A DNA stretch of 64,000 nt. It comes from Poecilobothrus nobilitatus (Eukaryota > Arthropoda > Insecta > Diptera > Dolichopodidae). Positions 51,690-64,000 of this stretch are shown in pieces (positions within the stretch are counted from its first letter, which is position 1; each line of letters starts with the position of its first letter). The DNA is taken from positions 229,879,196 to 229,943,195 of the forward strand of contig OX352772.1 in the NCBI GenBank assembly GCA_947095535.1, read 5' to 3'. Below the pieces are notes generated by a model. The model was not told the DNA's origin, did not search any database, and saw only the letters and a program-made list of their open reading frames with translations. The position numbers and the translations under genes were made by a program.

Positions 51690-53885
51690 ATAACATTTAA
51701 CTTCATTCGGTGGCTTCCCTGGCATTAATATCATTAAAATTTCAGTGACTTTCCAGGCTCTAATTACGTATTTCAGCCTTATTACTGAATTAATTATAAA
51801 AGTTAGCATAGTTAATCCCTTTTTTGATAGCTCCTTTAGTACTTTAGCTATAATTAAATCATAACCAGGAACTTTATTAGATTTGAGGGTTTTGATATCT
51901 TCTACTACTTCTCTTTGTGTGAATGATTCGATAAAATTTTCTACATTTCTATCACTTTCTTCTTCAATAGGAAGATCGGAATCAATTTGACCGAAAAATG
52001 TCTTCCAGATGATCTACGAATGTTTCGACTTTTTATTTATTAGTCCTTGCCCAGTTTTCATCCTTTTTTCTAATTCGTGGAACTTGTAGGAGAGGTTTTT
52101 TAATATTTATCGCTGCCTTCTACAAAGAGTAATTTGTTTCTTCATTAGCCATTAAGTTATTTACATAATTGTTAAAGGATTTATCTTTAATTTCTCAGAT
52201 ATTTTTTAATATTTTGTGTTAATCTGCTCAAAATGTTTTTATCAGCTGGATCTCTTCATTAGTGCCCCTATATTAAGATCTAGTTTTAGAGACTGAACTT
52301 TGATAACAATCAGCTGTGTTTCGTTTACCATATTTTGCATCATCTGCATAATGGTACTGTTGTTAGAACATTTTGGTGTTGCCAAAATTCCTTGTTTTAT
52401 ATTATTGACTTGTTTGTTTTTATCACATTGTGCCACTTGTGGAAATAACTTGAGATTAACTACCTTATTTGGATTTGAAATCTTAGAAACTCTTGGAGTC
52501 TCGTAAGAATTCATTTTCTTAGTCCCCGTTATTTAATTTTTTCTCTTCTGTATCTCTTTTGCCATCAGACAATCTCTATAATTTGCAGGATGCGCCCCAA
52601 CGCAGTTAGCACTTTAGGTGCGACAGTTTTACCTTTGTCACAGCTTATTGTTAAATGCGGACCGTCACATTTCACACATTTATCTGGACGCCCACAAAAC
52701 TTTATTGTGTCTCCAAACCTTCGGCATGTTTTACATTGGGGGACCAAATTATTTTTTCGGAGAGCCTCTATTTGTTGTATATAGAGCCTCACTCTTATAT
52801 GTTGAATATAATCAATTTTATACAAGTTATTTATATCCTCATAATTCTTAAAAGTTAGCATGAAAAGAGGAAGCCGTGTATTGGTTATCATATCATTTAT
52901 CTTTTCTTTTTTATTTTATTAACTGCTTCTAGTATCTCAAACTCTTGATTTCCAGTTCTTCTTTAATATCTTCTGGGTGGCATGAAGAATGCAAGCCTCT
53001 AGCCAGAACTTTTATTGGCCTGGTCAACTTACTTCTATATGTATGCCACTCCAGTTTGGCGTTATTTAGTGCCTTAGTCAACTCCCTATATTCTGTTTCC
53101 TCTTCGACATTTACTTTTTAAATGTTTATTGTTCATTATGTTAGCTTTAAATTTTATTTTAGAAACTTGCATGACTTTTTGCAACTGAGGCTATTTTTTT
53201 CTGAATATGACCGGAGGAGGTTTATATTTCCTTAGCGTGTTTTGTTTTGCTTTCAATCGAGCCAAATTTGTCTTCTTTTTTAGATTCCCTGAAATTATTT
53301 CAGTTGATCCTTCTAATTTCCTTTTTTTACGCCTTCGTTTATCTAGTCAGTTTCTCTAGGAAGTTCTTCTTCGTCTGTGTTGTATTCGACGGAATCTTTG
53401 TAATTACTCTCCGTTGTTGAGATCTTTGTCATTTCTTCTCTTTCTTTTAACTTTTTATTTTCTACTCGAAGTGTGCAAATTTCACTTTTTAATTCTTTGC
53501 ACAGATTTTCCAGCTCACTTATTCTTAAGTGAAATTGAACTTCTTCTTTTCTTAGCAATTTATCAATGTTACTTCACTTATGTTATAGTGGCTTATAACA
53601 TTAATAACATAAGAGAATATAATAACAATGTTATCTTAGCAATACACTTATGTTATAGTGGCTTTGCTATTTGTAGAGTTACTGTTATGAGTCACCCTTC
53701 ATCTTGTCACCCTCCAGGATCCATTTCATTTGCTTAGTAGAGCATTTCATTTGCTTAGTTGAGTATCTAAACGTAATAAGTGATCTCCCCTAGAATCCGT
53801 GAGATCAGCCTCCTAAGAGGGTGGATTTTCCAGCTTAGCTGAATTACCACCTGCGGTATTAATTGCTTTTGTTTTGCTCATTGCA
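51690..53885 (-). mobile_element. Jockey-like LINE remnant with ORF1 and part of RT
   Basis: ORF1: start MSKTKAINTAGGNS at about 53880; coiled-coil part 53558-53343 (SELENLCKELKSEICTLRVE); CCHC-type zinc knuckles at 52780-52620 (PQCKTCRRFGDT, KCVKCDGPHLTISC); C-terminal part 52514-52242. The endonuclease is missing. RT N-terminal part 52160-51690 reads FTQREVVEDIKTLKSNKVPG, ITAKVLKEL-like and MPGKPPNE, the Jockey R-T fingers. Many stops are present. An unrelated insertion with a duplicated TTATGTTATAGTGGCTT lies at about 53570-53690. Confidence 0.75.
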
Positions 53886-54554
53886 TCTATTTTTATTTTT
53901 TTTATTTCGGAGTTTCCATCTCCAGAAAATATTTTTTGGAAACACCTAGTGATCAATTTTTTAAAAAAAGAAATAACCGACGTATTACTAAAACAAATGA
54001 ATTATATCGGCATTGGTTTCAACAAGAAAGTGTATGTTACAGTAATAAAAACGTATTCTTGATTTTTTTTTATCTTTTTTATAAGAAAAAATTGTTCATG
54101 CGTAACAAAAAATTCATGTAAATTATTAAATAAAACACTTTTACCTTATTATCGTTTAAAAATTTTACAACAAAGAATATCAAGAAGATTTTTTAATAGA
54201 TAAGTATCTATACATACATAAAATAATATTATACATATTTTCACAATATAGTTTTTAAATCAATTTATACAGAATAATAAAAATTGAGATTAACGTTATT
54301 TTATTACATTATCAAAAATTTTGTACTTACATTTAATCTCTAATAAGAGATCAATGAAGATCGCCATTGTCCATTATTACAAATTATTATTACATTATCA
54401 TTCAAATGATAATCATTTAATCAGATTTAATAGTATTAAAAAAGATTTCTTTTTCTCCCACAAAATTGCAAATATTATATATCAAAATATTAACACATGT
54501 TATATTTTTTATTCTGTTATATTTTTTTAATTATTTTATATTTGTGTGCCTTAA
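53886..54554. other. AT-rich stretch, no gene recognised
   Basis: Short frames on + at 53936-54120 (SDQFFKKRNNRRITKTNELY) are not recognised and may be chance. The rest is AT-rich with no repeat family seen elsewhere in the window. Confidence 0.35.
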
Positions 54555-55960
54555 CAAAAAGAGCCTGGCATTTACAAAGCAGGTGAAAGATTGATTCCAG
54601 TTCCTATCCATCTTTGCAGCTTCTGCAAAAATCATATGAGGGTGGTCCCAGTCTTCTGGCATGTTTGCCAATCGGGCAATGACCTGTTAAAACCCTATTA
54701 CATTAACGATTTTGCGGCGCTTTAGGGATAAGAGTTTAGTCGACCGTTTAAAATTTAATGTAAACCAGATTTGTTTAACCGCAGTAAAAGAGTTAATTGA
54801 GAACAACCTGCGCTTTGTGAGTTTACTGGCTTTTCTTCAGACAAATATTTTCAGGTTGTGGTAAGAACCTCAAAATTCTTCTTTTCTTGGAGAATTTGAA
54901 GGTATGTACCGCTCTTAGCAAGTTCGTCAACTCTGCAATTTCCAGTGAAGCCACTATGTCCAGATAATCAGACAAGGTTAATGTAATAAATTTTACCCTC
55001 CCCATTTAAAGATGAGAGGCAGTTACTGACAACCGATGAGCTAATGGAATTTAATTCGGGCTAGTTTAACGCATCCTTTAAATAGTATCTTCAACCACAA
55101 CACTATAATTTCTGAGACATATTATGGATCGGCAGATATCAGGTTGTCTGGTCATGGTGATTTAAATGGTTTGAAAAAATTCAAGCCTCACTGAATTTTT
55201 TCTTGTGTTATTAGCCCACCCAGAATAACCGACCTCGTTCAAAGGTTATTTTGAATTTCCCTGAAAGTGGTTATTCCAGCGATATTTCACTAGAGCCTGT
55301 TTCGTTGATATCCGGCTTAAGTAGATAGCTACGGAGACTAGGATTGCTGGTCAGAATTATACCCTGCCTGGATGTATCAGTGGATTCTTCTACCTTTCCG
55401 CAGAAGTTTCTCCAAGAAATGGTGAATTTTTTGAAAGGAACTCCAGCAATAATTATTTAATTATTTATATTATAGTATTTACACCAGTCCGTTTTCTGCG
55501 GTTTCCGAAAAGCTTTGGCATGGAATACTTTATATCAAAACAGAAGGTAATGTATCTATGGTCTAAGAACGAGTGTTCATTGGAATGTTCATTCAAGAAT
55601 TAAATGGATAGTTGAGACGGTGGTGAGAGTGATACCAAGAATCTCTTGCCTTTTACGAATTATAAAAGTAGAAGAAGTGCCGACATTACAAACATTTAGG
55701 TTAGTACTCAATAATATAGTCAAATAGTTAAAAAGGAACTCATCCCGTTCATTTGTGTTAATGCTTCCTCAAAAGGTATTGTGCGCATTAGCATCACCTC
55801 CTATAATCAGGCCAATTTTGTTTTTTTCCGATTGCCCAATGACATTCTGTAGGATGTCTGGAGAAAATTGGCCCTGATGATTGTGGGCTAGGTAGGCGGA
55901 TATTATCCGGTAAGCCTTATTGTTTAGTTCTAAATTGAGGGAAATTATTTCTTCATTACT
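54555..55960 (-). mobile_element. older copy of an RNase H-bearing LINE
   Basis: Pieces in order on minus: endonuclease (55960-55700: YLAHNHQGQF, GGDANAHN, a gap, NTNERDE, LSTNLNVCNVGTSSTF), a short RT region, an RNase H relic (55005-54823, SLEIAELTNLL) and the C-terminal Cys-rich tail (54700-54570). The endonuclease resembles the array's (STNLLICNIGREPTF), so it is the same superfamily but much more diverged. The RT is largely missing. Confidence 0.65.
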
Positions 55961-56258
55961 AAAATTAGATAAGAAAAATATATTTAAGGTTTTCTTGGTT
56001 AAGGTTTTTTATTTCAAATTTGCCCTTTGAATTTCTTCACCATTAGCAATGGCATAGTAGCCAATAGCAATTTCTTCAAATATAGTTGGAATGTTCAATT
56101 ATCTTTTAATTATTTATGGTTAAGTGAGCCATAGTAATTTATGGTTAGATGAACTTTTTTATTTGTTATAAAAACTTTACATTCTTGAGTACGAATAAGT
56201 AAACTAACACCATCTCTTTATTCTTATGTTCTTGTTAAAATTTTTTTTGTTTTTTTAG

Positions 56259-56859
56259 AGAAAATGGTTTACCAGATAATATGGAAACATATGGATTAAT
56301 ATCGGGTCTATGGACCTCTACATTCGCTTTAGGAGCCTTTGTAGGACCATCAGTAAGTGGAGTGCTATATGACATGGTGGGTTTTCGTAAAGCAGCTCTT
56401 TTCATTATAGGTATTTCAAAGATGCATACGGTATAAATCTAAAAGCCTAAAATTTATTTTCTTTTAGGTCTTAATGTTTGGGTTATTCTAACTGTTGCGC
56501 TATTTCTTTGCTTTAATGAAAAAAAATATTACAAAAATTGGTTATGTAATGGAAAAGATAGTCAATTAAGTAATTTGCAAGATGGTTCCAGAAACATTGA
56601 AAGGTATATTTTTACCTGTACTATTTTTTACTAAATTTTGATTATTTTTATTTTTAGGGGAAATCCGAAAGAACTTATCCTATTTTCCTCAAAAGTTAAA
56701 AAGGAATCTGCAATAAATACTGAAATATTGCCAAACACTTTTCCAGATACATTTTTTAATGATGGTCATACCGATTCAAAAACTCGTTTATTAAGGTAAA
56801 TATTTACTAAAACCGTTAAAAATTTATTTTATATCAAATTTAGCTCTTTTATTCGGTGA
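56259..56859 (+). CDS. SLC18B1-like MFS transporter, last four exons
   Basis: Exons 56259-56410, 56468-56603, 56658-56795 and 56844-56859 (TGA) are joined by GT-AG introns of 57, 54 and 48 bp, all in consistent phase. Exon 1 encodes ENGLPDNMETYGLISGLWTS, then GAFVGPSVSGVLYDMVGFR, the strongly conserved second-last helix region of SLC18B1/vesicular-amine-type MFS transporters (E-x-G-x-x-D...G-x-x-SGLW-S-x-F-x-LG-F-GP-x-x-x-G-x-L). Exon 2 completes the last helix (NVWVILTVALFLCF); the rest is a hydrophilic cytosolic tail. A strong acceptor (TTTTTTTAG) and branch-like CTAAC precede exon 1. Earlier exons are not found, so they lie beyond an intron filled with transposons. AATAAA is at about 57194. 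The last, 16-base exon is the least certain. Confidence 0.85.
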
Positions 56860-57858
56860 AACAATATTTAGCTGTATTGTTGTTCACAATTGCAACAAAT
56901 CTTTAGAAGTGTTAACAAGAATTATATAATTTATATTGAACGGAACGGTTTCTTGACAACCCTATCCTCTTTCAACACAAACTGCTTTTCAGATAATGGG
57001 ATAACACCTGTTTAAAACCTGTTTTCTTAATGATATGATTCTTGATTCGTAATGATGTTTTAAAATCTGTTTTCTTAATGATATTCGATATCTCTTTTCC
57101 TAATACAAAAATTTTAAATTTACTAATAGGAACAAGCATGCTTTGTATACATTGTATACTTTCTATACATTTGTAAGATAATGCTGTGTCTCAAATAAAT
57201 TCCGCTCGTTCGTGTGCGATTATTCGTAATAATTTTTGTGTTGAATTAATTACTATTATAGTATATTATTTTATTCTAGTAAAGAAAGGTTCAAATTTTA
57301 TTCAAACTTTTAGTAAAGAATCTAAACAATAATCAAAACAAAATCTAATAAAGAAATCAAAAACAAAATCTAGTAATGAAAGGTTAAAATTTTACTCAAA
57401 TGTTTCATTATTCGAAATAAAAAAATCTATAATACGCTGCTCTAAAAATACAAATTTTTGAAAGACCAAAAAATGCAAAACTATACTGACAGTGAAACAT
57501 TAACAAGTCAATGTATAGTAGGAGGTTCTTTCTTAATTGGATATTATATTTGTTATAAATTTAGGAACAAAAAAATAAAACAATTAGTCACTTTAACTAT
57601 ATTTTATTTTATTAAAAAAAGAATTTCCTTTATCTTATTTCATCCGCACAAAACTAATTATACTTTATTCTCCTCCAGCTAGTTTTATAATCTAAAAGTA
57701 ATTGTTTTTAAATGAGCAACGAAAATTATACGTGTTACAATCATACTAAGCATTTTTGCATTATACATTTAGAGAAGACCTACAGGTCGAGTACTTTATT
57801 GAAATGTAGGTCGTTTGGTTATCATTGTGCAAACCGTAATGATTATAGTACATAAAGA

Positions 57859-57869
<11 letters not shown>
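56860..57869. other. 3' UTR and intergenic AT-rich DNA
   Basis: A polyadenylation signal lies near 57194. About 57280-57390 repeats AAAATCTA(A/G)TAA(A/T)GAAA-type units. The 74-codon + frame at 57458 has no recognisable family and is probably chance. Confidence 0.4.
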
Positions 57870-57889
<20 letters not shown>

Positions 57890-59160
57890 TTTAAGACTAA
57901 TTTAACAATTATCACATTTTTTTTATAATCTTTTTTTTAAATATAAGAAATATTTTCTTTAATATACTTAATAATTAATTTTTTATTTCATTTGGTAAGG
58001 CATTATAAATTTTTAATCCATTGTGAAACAATATTTTTTTATTTCTTTCATTTCTTACTACATCTAATCTAAAATCCAATCTATTTCTTAAATAATAATT
58101 ATGGGTGTCATTTACATACAATTACTTTTCAAATAGATAATTAGGTAATAAACCACATTTAATTTTAAATACTTGAATTAAAACATTCATTATTACTTTT
58201 TGCCTTACACTTAACCATTTTAATGTATTTATATTTTAAATCTAGCTGTATATCTATTAACTTTTAATTTAATCCTCATTGATTTATTTTGCAGTTTTTA
58301 TAATCTACTCATCATACTTTGGTTTGACATAAAAATTATTGAAGAGCAATAAGCAAAGTGGGGTTTTATAATAACATTATATAAATTAATTGCACAAGCA
58401 AATGTGATATTCTTTCTAATTTTTGAAAAAAAAAAAAATTTTTTTAGCAATTTTTTTACAAATGTAATCAATATGAGATTTGAAATTTAAATTATTATCA
58501 AGAATCACCCTTAAATATTTTATTTCATTAACTATTTCTATATTTTCATTATTAAAAACAACAAGGTTATTATTTAATTTACTATTAATGATCAAACATT
58601 TAGTTTTGTCAATATTTATTTTTAGTTTGTTCATTTGGAACCATTCATTTAAATTTTGTAAATCTAAGTTTATTTTATTAACGCAATAATTTACATTCAT
58701 TTTTATTAACGCAATAATTTTACATGCAATTTTATTAAATTTAATGCATTTCTGAATATCGTTGATGTATATTAAAAACAAAAATACTCCAAGAACTGAT
58801 CCTTGAGGCACTCCAAGGTTTGTGTCTATTACTTCTGAAATGCATTCTTTTACTTTTGTACGTTACTTTCTATTTTGTAGATACGATTCAAACCATTTTA
58901 TTTTAGTACCAGTAACACCATATCTTTGATATTTTTTTAATAAAATTGATCGATCGAAGGCTCTGCGTAGGTTGAGAAATACTGCAACAATTGTCCTTTT
59001 ATCGTGTACTACATCCTTTCAATTAGTTATAACCAGATTAAGTAGTGATTCACAACTGTGTCCTCTTCTAAAGCCTGATTGCAATTTAGCGATTAAATTA
59101 TTTTTCCCAAAATAGTTTTTTAATTGTTCAAAAACAATTTTTTTCTAATATTTTTGATTC
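57870..59160 (-). mobile_element. CR1/Kiri-like LINE remnant
   Basis: RT parts: 59160-58812 (LQSGFRRGHSCESLLNLV; a degraded motif A with RRAFDRS; WFESYLQNR) and 58811-58416 (PQGSVLGVFLFLIYINDIQK motif B; LNEWFQMNKLKINIDKTKCL; KYLRVILDNNLNFKSH). The F-A-D-D catalytic box between ND and the NEWF helix is missing. The 3' end carries an (AAAT)n tail (+ strand TTTATTTATTTATTTAG at 57880), as in such LINEs. It is related in style to, but not a copy of, 35771-38340. Confidence 0.75.
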
Positions 59161-59689
59161 AATACAGTTCATATTCACAGGACAGTTCATATTCTCTCCA
59201 ATTAAATCAAAAGATTCAATAAAAATAAATCAATGTAAATAGAAAAAAAAGATCGTTGGAATTTTTCGAGAGAATTTGTTTTTTTCGCTCTGTATATTCG
59301 CTCTAAAAATTCTAATAAGCTTTTTTGCTCTAGTCTAAAAAAAATAATACGTAATAAATAAAAAGTTTTTATTCATTTTTGGTTTTTCTTGCAATATTGG
59401 AAAAGTATCAATAGGTATGTATGTAGGTAATTACCCATATTTATTTATAGTTTTATATTATACATATATGCATATACATAATAGACCTAGTAAATAGTAG
59501 TGATTACTAAGTGATAAATACTGAATACTGATAATGAAGTTTTATTTTGTAAAATAATGCACATACATACATACATAATAATAGGAATGCGAGTATTCCT
59601 ACACATTTCTACCAGGTATTATATATTATAAAGTATTTACATATTGCGATATATGAATATTTTTTTTTTTTATATTATATTTATTGTAC

Positions 59690-59775
59690 CCAGCCGGGAA
59701 TCGAATCCGAGACCTCTCATTCCCTTATGAATGAGAAGCGGTGCGTCAACCACTGCACCACACATAATATTATGT
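59690..59775 (-). repeat. tRNA-derived SINE-head-like sequence
   Basis: The minus strand reads GTGGTGCAGTGGTTGACGCA (A-box-like), a self-pairing TCTCATTCATAAGGGAATGAGA arm, then GGATTCGATTCCCGGC (B box with paired T-arm). It is the best preserved of the family. Pol III transcription from it is possible. A poly-T/AT region follows on its 3' side. Confidence 0.6.
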
Positions 59776-60579
59776 TAAACTAATTTCCTAAATTATTTTG
59801 TTCCGCTCCATTTGTTTATAATTTAAATCAAGATATTTGTCAACATTTTTTACTGCATGATCTTATTAAGCGATTAGGTTGGTAGGTGTTCAAGGTTAGA
59901 TGTTTGTTTGGATATACGATATACTACTAATAGTATACTATAGAAATATACAGTAAAGTACATTTATGTATATCATTTTCATTCGAGTTATGTTGTTGGA
60001 TTGTAATATTTATATAATCACAGTATTTTGGTACATATTTTACCCTTCGAGGTACTTTCTTTATTTATGAATTACATACTAGAATAAAAAAATTTTACTC
60101 TTGCTGTAATGGAATCGATTTAACATCTCTTAATTTACTTAAACATTTGGTATAAAATTATAAAACGTATTTTATATCAGAAACAATATCACGTTGGTTG
60201 AATATCACGTACACATTCCTACCAGGAAACAAGGGTTATAGCTACCTGGCACATTAATGTACCACGGCACCTGAATATAAATAAATAAATAAATATTATG
60301 TACATACGTACGTACATATTTACATACGTAGTTTTAATTTTTTGTGTTGACAAAATTTTGTTTGTAAATCATAATGCGTAATGCGCAAAAGCATAATTTT
60401 GTAATGATCTTTACTTTTTATATTCTTTTCTATGCACTAAAATAATATTATGTATGTATGTAGTTTGAATTTGGCAATTGGAATTATTTTGAATAAAATT
60501 TTATTTGTATATCTATATACACAATATACATAATAAATGTTCCTAAATAAAACACAAAAACATTAATTTTTTACGACAT

Positions 60580-61375
60580 GCATATTCAATATGCAATAAA
60601 GAATGTTGACAACAAATATTCTGATTTAAATCCTAAACAAATGTTTTAAAACAGAATAATTTAGCAACATAAAAATATTGTACCTATATATTTTGTGTTT
60701 TGCTAAATCCTAATACAAAACAAATGTACACATCAAGATTGATTGAACTAAATTATTATAGGAGGAAAGATCAAATAATATGTGTATAGGTATTATACAT
60801 AAAATTTTATTAAAAAAATGTGGATGAATACAGTTAACAAAACAAAAAAAAATGTACGTACACGAATTGGATTCGATCCAAATCACTCTTACTTTCAAAA
60901 CCTGTATACTCTCCTCTGCACTATACAACACTTAAATATTCAATGAACATGTTACGAACATAAAATCTTAATTTTTAACCATGTATATTCAATATGGATT
61001 AAAGAATGTTGACAGCAAATATTTTGATTTAAATACTAAACAAATGTTGTAAACAAAATAACTTAGCAACATACATAAAATTATTGAATGTATGGATTGT
61101 GTTTTGCTAATTATGCTAATACAAAACACCAGGAAAGATCAAAAATATAATGTGTATGTTTGTATGCATGAATAAGAGATAAAAATGTAAGTTTTAAATT
61201 TATATATACAAAATTGTATACATATTTTATTCAAAAAATGTTGATGAATAGATAGTTAAAAAAAAAAAATGTTCCATGTGAACTGGATTCGAACAACATG
61301 ATCACCACTTTTGAAACCTGTACACTATCCTCTGCACCATACTACACTTACAAATGTTGCTAACAGATTACGAAG
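60580..61375. repeat. tandem pair of tRNA-headed dispersed repeats, second locus
   Basis: The two units (about 60590-60950 and 60970-61350) match 9580-10205 unit for unit. The second match is near-identical over more than 300 bases. Here both units keep their tRNA-like end (ACTGGATTCGAAC...CCTCTGCACCATA). It is followed by an AAAT microsatellite at 61403-61423. Confidence 0.85.
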
Positions 61376-63082
61376 ATAATAAAAAGCGTGACAGAATGAC
61401 AAATAAATAAATAAATAAATAAACCGACAGCGACGAGTTAATATAAAACCATATAATAACTTTGTATTACATAAATTAGTAACAAAAACTTTATTAATTC
61501 ATTTCATTTTTATTATCACTTCATTTTAAAAATAACAGTCAAAAATTTTTCATAACTTAGAAATTAATAGTAATTTTCATAACTAATATGAAATTTCGTA
61601 AATAATATGTAATTATAACCGTACGATAGGATCGGGTATAATAAAATTACCCCTCCGTTTGTAACACCTCGAAATAAGCGAGCTAGATATACCTTCAAAG
61701 GTATGGATCAGATCAGAAAAAAATTCTAAGACGTTTGAGCCATGTCCGTCCGTCCGTCAGCACGCTAACTCAAAAACTAAGAAAGATAGAATCTTGAAAT
61801 TTACACAAAATATTCTAGGAGTAATTTGTAGGTTCTCTATTTTTTTTTAAATTGAGTTTGGACCAAAACTTAGGGTAGCTCTCGAACACCCAACTTTTAG
61901 ATCCCCACATTTTTTTTGAAATAGAGCTATGAAATTTTAACCGCTGATAGATCTCACAAAAATATTAATTTTATTTTTAATAACTTTTTTTTGTAGCCCC
62001 ACCCGTTACGGAGCTACAGCTTCCCAAAGGTTCAAAAAAGCTCTATATTTAAATTGTTATAGCACAAGTTGTACAAATTAAATCTTCATTTTGAAAACGG
62101 CAAACGATTATTACTTTTATTAGCTTTAAAAGTATATATACAATAAATATATATTTGTGGCATACGGTGTGTTAATTTACCGTTATGCGAAACTCAAATT
62201 TTGCAAAATCCTTTAACGCTTCTATCTTCTAAACGCTTTAAGTTGGAAACTTTGACAGAAGTTAGATCTTTGAAAATAAGTATGAGTCATTTCAGAAATT
62301 TTTTTTTTATCACTCCCCGTTTAGGAGCTGTAAGGGGTCAAAAACTGAAAATTTCCTATTTTTAAACACCTGTAACATGAACACCTGTTAAAATTTTTTT
62401 GAAGTAATACACAAAACTTAAAGCTTCAACATTATACTCTTATTTCTGTTAACAACTGTTTTTAATAATATAGGGTTACTTTATAATTGACGAAAGTGTT
62501 ACTTGATTTTTTCAAATTTTCTAACAAATTTCTTTAACGATTTTTTTGCATATTCTTTTACTAGATAATTTGAAATTGTTGAGGATATAATGCGTAGTAC
62601 AAAAAAATGTAAATAAATAAACAACATAACGGTTGCTTGAAGAATTTTTATTTATATGATATTGTTATACATACATACTTATATAATATCATGTTTATTT
62701 ACATATCGTATATGTCACTAGTGAATGAATGATAAGAGTATAGATGTATATTATATAGCGCCGTATTTACATACATATATGTATTTTATTGTACTTATAA
62801 GAAATTATTCTGTCAATGGAATATTTAAATATAATATAATATAATATTTAAAATTATATTTACTATTTTGTACTAAGTAAATTTAATATACATTTACCGC
62901 TTAGTATTAAATGGTACTATAGAAGGTTAGAATCTGCTTTTGAAGAATGTACATATAAACATATAGTTTGAATATATGTACAACCCATAGTTCTAGAAAT
63001 TATAAAATTCACTCAAATTATTTTAAAATACTAAAATATTAAAACAATAATATTGTAAACAGAGTGACAGGCTGTGAACATA
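61376..63082. other. non-coding, repeat-like stretch
   Basis: No gene is seen. About 61650-62350 holds three modules with CCCCTCCGTTT, CCCACCCGTTACGGAGCT and CTCCCCGTTTAGGAGCTG, each followed by GAAATTT-rich sequence, and a GTCCGTCCGTCAGCACGCTAA segment. This style is common in insect transposon non-coding parts. The element type is unassigned. 62640-63080 is AT-rich. Confidence 0.45.
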
Positions 63083-64000
63083 CTAACGGTTCGTACGGGT
63101 ATCTAAGAGTTGACAAAGGCAACTGTATTTGTTTCTTTTTAAAAATAACAGCCCAAAATTGTTTGTAACGTAATAAACATTTTCATATTCAAAATCAAGA
63201 TTGCATCTCAACAGTAAAATTTCTTCTAATGCTTTTGCTGATAAGCGATTACGATTATCTGAAAGGAATAATTTCAAGGCAGAAAAGCATCTCTCCACAC
63301 TAACTTGAGTAGCTGGAGTAGCGTGAACAATTTTGGCTAATTTATTTGGCAATTCAGTACGTTTTATTTCCCAATTATGTAAAATATTAACGCCAATATC
63401 TTGTGTCTGAGGCGAAAAGCCTTCAATTTCTTTATAAGCTTGATTCCGTTCAAAATTAAGATCAATATTCCCACTGGATACCGTGTTATCTAAATATTAT
63501 CTCATTCAAAATTCAATATCATTTATATCACAACAATTTGAAGAAGTTGAAGGATTTGTAGCTTATGATGGTGAAGAAAAGATATCTGGTGAAAATTGTG
63601 ATCAATATGAGTCAGTTGAAACACTTGGCTCGGGTTGAGATGATGAAGTTTCCAAATATATGCAATAATCGTACAACTTTTTTAAATGGTTCACTGCTAT
63701 TTCTTTATTTTCAAATTTTAAATAAAAATTGAACCTCGGATCCAAATACACACAAGCTAGCATTGTTTGATTTTCCATAAGAGATTGTTCTCTTTTTCTA
63801 TAATATTTTCTAATGATTTTGAGAGCGCATGACGGTTTTGTTTAACTTTGACTTTCATTTCGAGCCAAGTTTTATAAAAATCTCCCATTGGTAATTGCTT
63901 TTGCTGTAGTCTCATTGTTGCTTGTTTTATTGGCTCACATACTTCAGTAAAATCTGTAGCAAATGTCCAGTTTTCGTCATCGATTTTAAGATCAGGATAT
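63083..64000 (-). pseudogene. hAT-family transposase, C-terminal part, runs off the window
   Basis: The best frame (63496-63083) ends with TPATQVSVERCFSALKLFLS, RNRLSAKALEEILLLRCNL: the hAT C-terminal dimerisation domain (P-x-x-S-x-x-x-E-R-x-F-S...L). Upstream in other frames are QTMLACVYLDPRF (the conserved LDPR segment, about 63740) and CEPIKQATMRLQ (about 63930). Stops at 63497-63499 and about 63625 and a shift at about 63790 make it a pseudogene. The C-terminal tail after the dimerisation helix is complete. The catalytic N-terminal part lies beyond 64000. Confidence 0.85.

Noticed and set aside
54321..54530. 69-codon plus frame before the MFS exons, considered as an upstream exon
   Set aside because: It has no MFS helix pattern and no convincing splice sites in phase with 56259.

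Overview
This is an AT-rich, intron-containing, transposon-dense piece of an animal genome, almost certainly an insect. The grounds are 48-57 bp introns in the one recognisable host gene, env-bearing Ty3/gypsy elements of the errantivirus type, Jockey-like and RNase H-bearing non-LTR elements, and P-element-like, hAT and Maverick/Polinton elements. The order cannot be fixed from the sequence. The only clear host gene is the 3' end (four exons, + strand, 56259-56859) of an SLC18B1-like MFS transporter. Nearly everything else is mobile DNA in various states of decay.

Layout. 51-1035: P-element/THAP9-like transposase remnants (-). 1100-1700: AT-rich tandem repeats. 1735-2760: a fold-back (long inverted repeat) element with an inner 21-bp-arm palindrome. 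3398-8270: a decayed errantivirus-like element (-) with gag, pol and env relics, its reverse-transcriptase core deleted. 8276-8460: a LINE 3' tail. 8490-9460: a fragment of a diverged second Polinton. 9580-10205: a tandem pair of tRNA-headed repeats, also present at 60580-61375. 10206 to about 23753: a 5'-truncated Polinton carrying packaging ATPase (C-terminal part), small membrane-type protein, an unknown basic/acidic protein, penton, pVI-like protein, major capsid protein, an unknown 110-aa protein, adenain-like protease and an unknown 177-aa protein on +, and a Gln/His-rich protein, integrase and protein-primed DNA polymerase B on -. Integrase and protease are intact; penton and capsid have +1 frameshifts at A-runs; the pVI-like, Gln/His-rich and polymerase genes each have one in-frame stop.

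23754-25000 is a Jockey-like remnant. 25020-35445 is a head-to-tail array of three copies (A, B, C, all -) of one RNase H-bearing LINE family; the array itself was duplicated as DNA. A fourth copy, D, is split by a CR1-like LINE (35771-38340) and by an 8.8-kb 17.6/297-type errantivirus (38551-47315) with 814-bp LTRs, a tRNA-Ser-type primer site, gag, pol and env. 48430-49335 is a collapsed env/LTR relic of another such element. 49336-55960 carries further Jockey and LINE relics and a broken THAP-domain ORF. Beyond the host exons lie a CR1-like LINE relic, the tRNA-headed repeats and a hAT transposase fragment that runs off the right edge.

How the parts work together: the Polinton set is a complete replication-plus-virion kit (polymerase, integrase, packaging ATPase, protease, two jelly-roll capsid proteins) in a compact, overlapping gene layout, but as assembled here it is not functional. 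Several lesions sit in A homopolymers, so consensus errors must be excluded before calling it dead.
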